From assembly GCA_022316685.1 (NCBI GenBank), contig JAKJHU010000038.1, positions 2,838,384 through 2,902,383 on the forward strand: DNA of 64,000 nt, read 5' to 3'. Below the pieces are notes generated by a model that saw only the letters and a list, made by a program, of their open reading frames with translations, searched no databases and was not told where the DNA came from. Shown one piece after another: positions 41,451 through 50,123 of this stretch. A program made the translations under genes and the position numbers. This DNA is from Progne subis subis. Taxonomy: Eukaryota > Chordata > Aves > Passeriformes > Hirundinidae. Within the stretch, counting starts at the first letter, position 1, and the number at the start of each line of letters is the position of its first letter.

Positions 41451-41492
41451 TGGATTTAGAGTTCTGCTACCTGGATTTAGAGCTCTGCCACC
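41451..41492. repeat. 21-bp direct tandem duplication
   Basis: TGGATTTAGAGTTCTGCTAC plus C (41451-41471) is followed immediately by the same 21-mer with two T-to-C differences (41472-41492). Confidence 0.9.
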
Positions 41493-42011
41493 TTTCTTCC
41501 CTCAAGACTGTGCTGGTTCTCAGTGCCTTGTTTTCCACTCTCTGCAGATTTCTTCCTAGAGCAGATAACTTCAGTTGTCTCAGCTTATCAGCAGGCTAAC
41601 CAAGATTCTGGACTATTGAAAGACTGGGAATGATGATTCTGTTCACGCTTTCAGCCACAACCCAGTCAACTGTAAAAAACCAGAATAAGTTCACAAAGGC
41701 ACACAGCTTAGACAGGTTGAATTTTTCCTTAGAGTTTCTATTTCCCTTGGTTAAAAGATATTGCACATGTACATTTCAAATATATGTGTAATACGCTGCT
41801 CAAGCCTTTGTAATAAAAATTCAGAGTAAACTTCTTCAAAGTAAACAGAGTCTGAGGTGCATGATGCGTTGAAGAACGTTTAGCTACTGTAAGAAATGAG
41901 CTGATACTCCAGGAGTTTTTTGGTTTGTTGTAGGGTTTTTTTTCACACTATCAGTAGAGATTTAGATGAAGGCTCTGTTTAAGTATCTTCCTGTTGTCAT
42001 TTGTAATGCTG

Positions 42012-42100
42012 GATCACAGAATCAGAGAACCACAGAATTCTTAGGGTTGGAAAGCACTTCTGAAAATCATTATCCAGATACTCAATTGTACCAGAGCTCC
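42012..42100 (-). mobile_element. CR1 LINE 3'-end fragment
   Basis: The plus strand shows the complement of a CR1 3' terminus: ATCACAGAATCAGAGAACC and CACAGAATTC, then TTAGGGTTGGAAAGCACTTC and a diverged GAAAATCATTATCCAG. The ATCACAGAAT-type short repeats are the characteristic CR1 tail. Only the terminal part is recognisable, and the 5' boundary is uncertain. Confidence 0.75.
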
Positions 42101-45100
42101 CAGATACCCCATTCTTCCCATCAAATACCATCCCAGAGCGAGCTGTGCCTGCTGCCCTGGCTCGCAGCATCCTCTTCTCATACAGCTCTCTCTGGTGCCA
42201 CTCAAAGATCACATCCCAGAACTACACCACTCCTGCTGATGCTCCGGCTAAGTGGTGTGACCTGTGTCAGTGAGTGCTTTCATACCAGCACTAAGCCATG
42301 TGTTGGTGGGGCAATCACTGGGAAAAAAAAGCCGGGCCTATGTTAGGACATGTTTACCAACAGAGATAAATTGCATTTTACTGGCACAATTTCCTAGTAT
42401 GTTTTTCGGTATATTGACAAAATCAGGCTTTTATATCAATACAATAAGCACCCTTACGTAAGCACAACAAACAGAACTACTCAAGTGTGGCTTCTGCAGC
42501 TATTCCGAGTTTTGTAGGTGCAGTTGTACTGGCCAGAATGCCAGGTCAGAGTGAGGAATTTGCTGTATTTGTAGGGGATGCATTACAGGACATAACAGCC
42601 TGCTTAAACTAGAGTAGCTGATATTTGTGCACAGTTGATTCTACTATTGGCAAAGCAGGAAACAAAATTAGGAGTTCTGTCTTGGCATGTTATACCTAGA
42701 GGTATATACTAAAAGTAAGGCTTTTATGGCTACATCATCTGTGAATAATGATGTCTGTTGTGTGTACTTTGTGTATTTTGATGATATGCCAGTTAAACTT
42801 AAAAAATTGTTGTACCTAAACTGCCTAATTTCTGTTTCTCATTTATTAAAAATGAAATGTTGACTAGTTCAGGTTTCTGTTATTCTTGGATAAATTAGGT
42901 TTTTAAAGAAATCATAAAAACAATAAGGGATGTGTTAGGAAAAAAAAAGTTATTTATAGTTCTACATTTAAATTCTTTTTCTGAATGACACAAATTATGC
43001 AAGATCCAAAGCAATTGTTAAAGGTCTTTAAAAGAAGACTAACATCTAATTTTTTGAGTCAACAAATGTTTGGGTCTTTTTTAATATTCTGAGCATTCTA
43101 GGAGATACAGAGAGGAGAGAAAGAAGTGTTTAGGGATTTTAAAGCATGTCACTGTTTTGAGGAAGAGAGATTTTTTTTTTAGTTTGAGCTCTATTTTTAA
43201 TGTCTTAACTGGTATTTTAATCTTCCTAGAGTAGAGGCTACTCATTTGCTGGATTTCCCCCATGTTGCTGGGGTTTTGTTTCAGTCATTATTTCATAGCT
43301 TGTCTTAATCCAGGAAGCTTTATGAGATTTAGCTGATACACAGGAAAGGATGGCAAGTTCTGTACTTTCCCCTTTGGGTAGTTTCTTGCAGTGTTTCAGC
43401 ACTTCATTAGAGTAGAGGGCATTAAAGCAATAGGCAATTTTCTGAATAAAAATCTGAAGCTACACTGACAGTAGTTTTCATCTGTCACGTGACTCTGGAA
43501 ATTAATAGGTATGGCAAACACTCCTAACAAGAGAAATACTCATGAGTTCTTGATGCTAAGCCCATATTGCCAAGGCTCTGAGTACACCAACTGGATTTGC
43601 AACCTCCTTCCCCACACCTAGAGTTTTACTGTACTCAAGGCCAGCTCAGACACGGTGCTGCTCTGTAACCTGGCATCAGGGAGCTGAGAAAACAATCAAG
43701 TTGCAAGACAGAGGTATGAGTAGTTTTGCTTGGGTCCTATGCTGTGTTCAAGCTCAGACCTTCGCTTGTGGTTGTTGCCTGAACAATGCTGTGGCTATGT
43801 TTGGTCCTTGCCTGAGCCTACTTATGCTGTAGTAGAGCCCAGTCTTGCAACCTGATGATCCTGACCTTGCCTTGCTGACTGAGCTCTCGAGCTGCAGCTT
43901 GGACCTGCCCTGTCCGTAGACTCATCTGGCAGTCACTGGACTGTTAGCTGACTCTGGCTGTCACCCCTGGGCGTGACAGGATGTCTCCTGCTTGGTGTGG
44001 CCACTGGCCCTGCTGCCTCACTGGTACTTGTGGCTCCCGGCTCACCTGCCCTCCAGGGCAGCCCAGCCCTTGTTGTTCCCTGACATGACCTGCTCAGGCA
44101 GAAGCTCTTCATTGAACAGCTTTCTTCCTCAAGGATGACCTAGACTGAGGAGCTCTGCCGGTCCTGTAAAAGCTGAGCAAGCTGCATGAGAGATAGGAGC
44201 CTGAGCTTTTTATAATGATCAGGTTTGACCGGGAATCTTGACTTACTTGAGGGGAAATTTATCCAGCAGCATTGGACAATTTAATTTCTCATTTGCAAAT
44301 CATAATGTTAGAGAGAAATTATAAAATGTGAATAAGGTTTATTTTGGTTGTACATGCTGTTTTGATTTCCTAGGAAGCATTGCTTATCAGACCCCAAATT
44401 TTCCCATGGGGAAAAAACCCCCAAAAAATCACAGGGTTTTTTTAATGGTTGAGTTTTATATACAGGCACACTTATGGCATATAGATTACAAAATATCTAC
44501 AAAATATCTACAAAACTTACATCCCCAAAACTAAAAGGAAAACCTTCAGAAATGCTTAAATCTCAAGAACTCAAGGAAATTATAAACACTGCTGCATTGA
44601 AGCTTGTAGCTTTCAAGTAAAATATGAACTGTTTCTTCCCTCATACTATAAAAAGGAAATGAACAAAAGCTAGGGCTATTTACTCGAATGATGAATAGCC
44701 TTTTGTAATTAAGGTATTGTTTTGCTCATTCCATGACCATCTAACAAAGCTAAAGCTGTGCTCCTGCTTAAATAGTGGCATTTCCTATTCCCCACTATTG
44801 GGCACATTTTTTCTCAGGTCTCCCATGTTTCTCCCGTCTTTTGCTTGTTTGGCTAACCAGTGACTAGCTAACGTTTTTAAATGAACCAAACCAGGAACTA
44901 GCTGTCAACCAGATTAGATCCCTAATCTCGTGAGGCTGTTTGAAATCTCATCCTTAGAAAATACATTTTACATTCCCAGTTTTGCTACAGAGTTCTTTTA
45001 TGACCTTTAGCAAATCCCTTAAGCTTTTTCTGTTTCTACTTGTGAAATTGAGGTAATTATATTCCCCAGTCTTTTTTTTTATGTGAAGATTAATTTATTA

Positions 45101-46254
45101 ATGTGCATGAGATGTTCATATCCCACAGTGATGAAAGCCATAGAAGTTCCTAGATCAAATCTTTTATGTTTGAATTTTATTCATTCACAGCTGTGGAGAG
45201 TTTATTCCTGCTAAAACCTTCAGTAAGCCAGACACCTCCACATCATCTTAATTATATTAATCTGTAGTTCAAAACCAACAATATTTAGTTCACTGTCATT
45301 TTCATGGTGACTGTATCCTAAATTCATTCAACTAATCATAGTGGAGATAGTGATTCCTGCAGGTTCCAAAAAGGCTATTGTTGTCAATATATGAATATCT
45401 AGCATGTAAATATTCTAAATGTATGCAAATTTCTGAATTTTAAATGTTTGAAATGTATAATGATTGATGTGCCATCATGATTTAGGTAATTAGCCACTGG
45501 GGCTCATGGTGGTGGAACGAGCTAGTAATATTGAGCTGGTGATTTTAATGTTTGGCAGCAAGAGCAAGTTAACGGCACAGTGTGTTCCCATGGCCTTGTT
45601 TGAAAGGCTGGATGGGTGGATGTAAAGGCTTAGCTGCTCTTACAGAGGCTCCCAGCATGCAAAACCAGCCATGGCATTGAGGAACAAGTTCTGATACCAC
45701 CAAGGCTACATCAGATCTCCAGCTCTGCAGAGGAGCTAAGCAGCCTCCCTTATTCTTTTTGAGTTATGTCTTCAGTATGTCTGTCAGGGCTCCTCACTTT
45801 CAAATTGGTTGAGATGTGAGCATTTCCTCTACCTGTGGCCTGAAAACCAGGTTAACAAAAAATACCTAAATGTGAGGACCAGTAACGGCTTGGGGTGTGA
45901 CACATAAGTAAATAATTAAAAGGCCCATTTGACTATACAGCAACAAACTTTAGCTTAATGGTTATTGGCTTTGTAATTATTAATATCCAGAGCACAGCTT
46001 TTTCCTAGGATCTTAAAAAGACTAATCTGCTGAGTGGAACAACTTGCAAAGGTTTACAAGGAGGGGGTGGTGGTGGGGGCAGGAAGAAAAGAGAAAAGAG
46101 AAGGCATTAAGGCCTTCAACCTAGGAAAAAAATAGACATGTCTTATTTTGTAAGGTCACTGTACTTTGATGGACATTAACTTCAGTGAAACTTAGTAAGA
46201 ACTCAGCTGACAATGCCATTAGAATTGAAGACTTTTCAGTGTAATTGTTCCAGT
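42101..46254. other. Intergenic, no gene seen; GC-richer patch at 43.6-44.2 kb
   Basis: Mostly AT-rich. The patch about 43600-44170 is richer in GC and has many CCTG/CTGGC words but few CpG. It has no long open frame and no family I recognise. Otherwise nothing identifiable. Confidence 0.5.
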
Positions 46255-46474
46255 GTTTCCATCTCAACATGAAGAAGAACTTCTTTACATTAAATATTAC
46301 AGAACACTAGAACACACTGCCCAGGGAGGTTGTGAAGTCTCCTTCTCTGAAGTCTTTTGAAACACACCTGGACACATTCCTGTGCAACTTGCTCTAGGCG
46401 ACCCTGTCTTGGTTGGGGCAGGGTTGGACTGGATGATCTCCAGAGGTCTCTTCTAACTCAAATGATTCTGTATT
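46255..46474 (+). mobile_element. CR1 LINE fragment, 3' end, plus strand
   Basis: The sequence GAAGAAGAACTTCTTTACAT, then CACTGCCCAGGGAGGTTGTG, then TCCTTCTCTGAAG, CACCTGGACACATTCCTGTG and GGTTGGACTGGATGATCTCC, ending in AATGATTCTGTAT, is in textbook order for the last part of CR1 ORF2 and its short 3' UTR. It is 5'-truncated. It is the best-preserved CR1 copy in the window and is oriented towards STK39. Confidence 0.95.
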
Positions 46475-47529
46475 AAGTAAAATGTGTTTTGCAATGTGAA
46501 TTGCCAAGAAGATACTAATGTGTTCTCTGTGAGCAGAAACTAACCTAAGCTGTAAGCTTTGATGAAAGGAAGCAACTTAGTAACAATAATGGGCATGTTC
46601 CCTAATTAACTGTGCACTCAGTAGAGGAGAAAGGGAGGTTGAAATAATTTCCTCTGCTCCCATCAGCATCAGCTGCTGTCAGGCCAGCCTTCAATATCTC
46701 ATGACATTGTTTAAAGCACAGCCATCCCTCAGTATTAGAATTAGAGGCTTTCAGACCTTACCTACATAATCGCAGAGATCTGTGCTGCTGTATGTGATAG
46801 TCATAACTGCATTTTTAGGCAATTTTTGGAAGAGAGGGTGGTTTCACTTCACTCATTTCTCTGAGGCAGACTAAGTGACAGTATTGAGAAAAATTCCTTC
46901 TCATTCTGGATTAGTCTGTGGTAGGTTATATTGCTGTTTTGGTTGCATCTGCTGCCTTTCTATTCAGAAAAAAATGTAGTTTGGGTGGATGCTGCCCCTT
47001 GTCTATGTTACTAGCATACATACCATTGCTTATAGACCCCAGTCCTTATGCTTTTTTGTGATTTTATATAGGTATGCTTATGCTTGAAATTAATTAGTTG
47101 GTCTGCCATGTCATTGTAAGCGCCAATGTTATCCAGCCTAAATTCTGCAAAGGTAGAAAAGGAGTCTGAGTTATTTCGCTCTGAATAAATTTTTGTCTCA
47201 TCTGCAGAGGGTACTGTGGGGATCTTTCAAAAGGTCTGAGTGTGGCTTAACTCTTCTTCCATGGTGGCCTACGTGTTTTTAAATATTGTCAGTTTTGACC
47301 GTAACCTGGCTGTGTAAAACATTTATTCACTTTGGAATCAATTATTTGGTGACTGGTCTCAGTGACCCAGACAATCTCATGGAATCCTGCATCTTCAGGC
47401 ACTCAGAAAGACCAAACCACATTTAGACGGGACCATTCTGAACGGTCACCAGTTCGGAGAACAGGGATTTTTACGTGAGTCCTATCAGTTTCTCTGGAAC
47501 CTCCAAGGCCGGCAGGATGCTATTCTTTC

Positions 47530-47710
47530 CGAACAGTGCCCAGAAAGCCTTGCGGAGGAGGGCGCGGCCGAGCCGGGGCTGCAGGGCCCTTCGCCGCCGC
47601 CCGCAGCAGGGGGAGAGCGGCCCCGGCCCCGGCCCCACGCCGCCCTCACAGCGGCGAGACCCTCCCCGAGCTGGGCCTGAGCTCCTCCCACCGCCTCCCA
47701 AACTGCTGTC
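47530..47710. promoter_or_regulatory. Small isolated GC/CpG-rich island 2.3 kb upstream of STK39 ATG
   Basis: About 180 bp with dense CpG (CGCGGCCGAGCCGGGG, CGCCGCCGCCCGC) stands alone in AT-rich DNA. On the minus strand it has three consecutive GGGGCC-type units (47636-47621) followed by more G, with a further GGG just beyond the other side, so it fits a G-quadruplex pattern. A good splice-donor-like GTGAGT lies at 47475 on the plus strand. Open frames of 68-105 codons on both strands are proline/arginine-rich and look compositional. It may be an alternative STK39 promoter, a noncoding RNA promoter or an enhancer; sequence does not decide. Confidence 0.5.
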
Positions 47711-49379
47711 CGGGCAGGGTGCTCCGGTACAAGATGCTCATTTCAACGAATTACAGAGTGCAGGTGCACTCTGGAAATCCCCAAAATTGTAGGGGTTAGT
47801 CGGGCGAATTGGGGCAATAACCAGGACAAAAATAACTATAATGGTATCAGATTTTTATCAGCAGTTTAAAGAGTGATATGGCAGTAGCATCACAGAAATT
47901 CACGGCTCAGAAATTAACCTCCAACCTCCTCCCCTCCCAACAAGAGAGTACAGATGGAGAAGTTGGCTGTTTTCCATCAATAGTGAATAACCCATTTTCT
48001 CTGCTGATTGATTTGGCCTGTGCTGTTGCTCTTTTACTATTTTTTTTTTTTTAATGCTATTCCTGGCAGAAAGGTCTCGGCATTAAACTTAATGCTGAAT
48101 GACAATTTAATACTTCCTCTTCCAAGTCTTGCTGACCTTTAGTTTTGTGGCAAACAATTCCTAATTTGTATATAGGAAAACATTTCAATCATCTAGCTTT
48201 TTAAAATGAGATTGAGAGGAAACATTAGCACAAAAATGTGCAATATTTTTATACTACTGCTAGAAATCTCTATGCTAAGCTGAACTGTTGCTTGTGAGAA
48301 AATGGAAATGCGGTGCACAAATATTTGCAAGTTGCTGATACACCTGATGAATCATTAAGCACTGGTTAGGACTTCCTTCAGCTTTCTCAGCAACTAAAGA
48401 GAATAAAAGTAACTTGCTTTCCTTTTTAGAATAACCTTCAATGAAATGAGTGCTCACCGAATTAACCACACACATAAAAATTCAGTTGGTAAAAGGGCAT
48501 TATCCCGAACTGAAAATTAGCTAACAGGTGTTAGTTGTTACATGTATCTTTTCTTGACTTTAAATCACACTTCATACTTCCCAACAATTTGTGAGGTTCC
48601 ATTCTTTTAGACAGTGCTATAGCTTCCCTGCTTACTGTATTAGTTTCCTTGCATATACTGTATTGGTTCTAATTATCCTGAATTAATTCTATAGCAGGAA
48701 TGTATAGTTCAAAATCTTACTTAAGGAAGTAAGATTTTGAACTATATGGAATTCTTATGTTGCCAGTCTTCTTCTCAGAGCTCCATAAATCTTAAAATGC
48801 AAAGTATTCAAAGCAGGAGTGAGACTGTAGACTACGTAAGTATAAGTAATACATAAGTATTTTTTAAATTACTTCATAGTAAGTAAAATCCTGATGATAT
48901 CATTGAACACTTTGACACTGCTAAGAGTGTAGAAGAAAAAAAATCCATACTATTATTAACAGCAGAGTTTCATTTACCCCCATATATATAAATTTTTTTT
49001 TTAACCTCGCACTGTATAATGAGAAGCACTAGAGATGTTTAATCGTGATTATTTGTTTAAATCACTTGGTTCTGGTCAGCCAACGGGAGCATTTTCAACT
49101 GTCCCCAGTCCTTCTCGGTGGCATAAGCCGAGGCAGTGTGTGCACTGAAGTGATACGGTGCAGCTGTCTTACTCATCCTGGAGAGGGCTACTCGTTACAC
49201 GGCTGTTTAAACACTTTGCAGGACTGCAGCACCATCACCGATGAAAGCAAATGCTTTCTTCGCGTCCTCAAATTCGAATACAAGCCATCTTGCAGCAGCA
49301 GCGCTCTCAGTCAGCGACCCTTCCACGTGAGCCGTGCTCCAGAGCAGCCTGCGTGCTTCTGCTATCGGCCTAACAGGTG
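47711..49379. other. STK39 upstream region, no gene seen
   Basis: AT-rich sequence between the small GC island and the STK39 CpG island. It holds the 20-bp hairpin at 48.7 kb and an E-box CACGTG at 49324-49329. An open frame starting at 49045 runs through it into the CpG island but has no recognisable domain. Confidence 0.5.
48703..48746. repeat. Perfect 20-bp inverted repeat with 4-nt loop
   Basis: The left arm 48703-48722 begins TATAGTTCAAAATCTTAC, the loop AAGG is 48723-48726, and the right arm 48727-48746 is its exact reverse complement. Outward, two G:T pairs and, after a small internal loop, about five more pairs can be added. It lies about 1.25 kb upstream of the STK39 start codon. 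Confidence 0.95.
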
Positions 49380-49996
49380 CTTTAGCATCCCCCACGCGAC
49401 GTGCCTTCCCTCCCCCCGGTCCCGTGCTGCCCAGCCCCGCGTTCGGCGGGCTCCGGCGCTCCGCCGGCAGGGCCGTGGCCTGCACACGCCCGGCCCGCCG
49501 CCCCGTGCAGGACCTCGCCGCGCTTCCAGACGCGCAGAGCATCCCCGCGAGCCGCGGGATGAGCGGGGAAGGGCGCTGGCCGGAGCCGCCGCCAGCAGGC
49601 GGGCAGGTAAATTACGAGGCGCTGGGGACGGCGGCGAGCACCGGGCTGCGCGGGGCCGCTCCCGCGGGACGCCGCCGCCAGAGCGCCCGCGCTTCTCCCT
49701 CGGGCGGGGGCGCGTCAGGGGCACCGGGGCCGCACCGACACCGCCCGGGGCCGCCGGGCCCAGGCACCGCGCTCGGCTCGGGCTCCGTCTCTCCGCAGCG
49801 GCGCGGGGCGAGCGGCCGGGGCCGGCGGCGCCGCCCGCCTCTGCCTCCTCCCCCTCGGTGCCCTGCCTCCTCCCTCCGCCGGGCGGGCGGCCGGCTGCGC
49901 GGACAGGGCGGGAGGGAGGCAGAGCGCGGCTGAAAGGTGTTGCTGGAGGGGAAGTTTGGAGAAGGTCGCCGGGTGCCCGGGCGCTCCAGCAGCATC

Positions 49997-50117
49997 ATGG
50001 CGGAGCAGGGCGAGTCGCCGGTACACGTCCAGCAGCCCCAGCCGGCGCCCGCGACCGCCGCTCCGGCCGCCGGCTGGCCCATCTGCAGGGACGCCTACGA
50101 GCTGCAGGAGGTGATCG
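49997..50117 (+). CDS. STK39: STE20/SPS1-related proline-alanine-rich kinase (SPAK), exon 1
   Basis: SPAK is a cytoplasmic Ser/Thr kinase activated by WNK kinases; it phosphorylates the NKCC/NCC/KCC cotransporters. The exon encodes 40 residues plus one base. [15 protein letters not shown] matches the SPAK N-terminus, residues 16-26 are a short Pro/Ala segment, and [15 protein letters not shown] is the entry to the kinase domain, ending at the first glycine of the Gly-rich loop. The paralogue OXSR1 lacks a comparable Pro/Ala leader, favouring STK39. The start has A at -3 and G at +4. An in-frame TGA at 49931-49933 lies upstream with no ATG between. The exon closes in phase 1 (ATC G|GTCAGT). 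The Pro/Ala box is clearly shorter than my recollection of the mammalian one. The rest of the kinase and the C-terminal RFxV/I-binding domain lie outside the window. Confidence 0.95.
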
Positions 50118-50123
50118 GTCAGT
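50118..50123 (+). other. STK39: Splice donor of STK39 intron 1
   Basis: Reads ATCG|GTCAGT. GT is at 50118-50119. Position +3 is C, less usual than A or G, while +4 to +6 (AGT) fit consensus. The phase-1 break in the glycine codon fits the expected continuation into the GSGA part of the glycine loop. Confidence 0.85.

Noticed and set aside
47475..47792. 105-codon plus-strand frame in the small GC island
   Set aside because: Pro/Arg-rich composition, no domain, and open frames on both strands; treated as a regulatory GC island instead.
48695..48760. MicroRNA precursor at the 20-bp hairpin
   Set aside because: The 4-nt loop and perfect pairing do not resemble a usual pre-microRNA; kept only as an inverted repeat.
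19009..49996. Bidirectional promoter shared by CERS6 and STK39
   Set aside because: The two CpG islands are about 30 kb apart, far more than the about 1 kb usual for a shared promoter.
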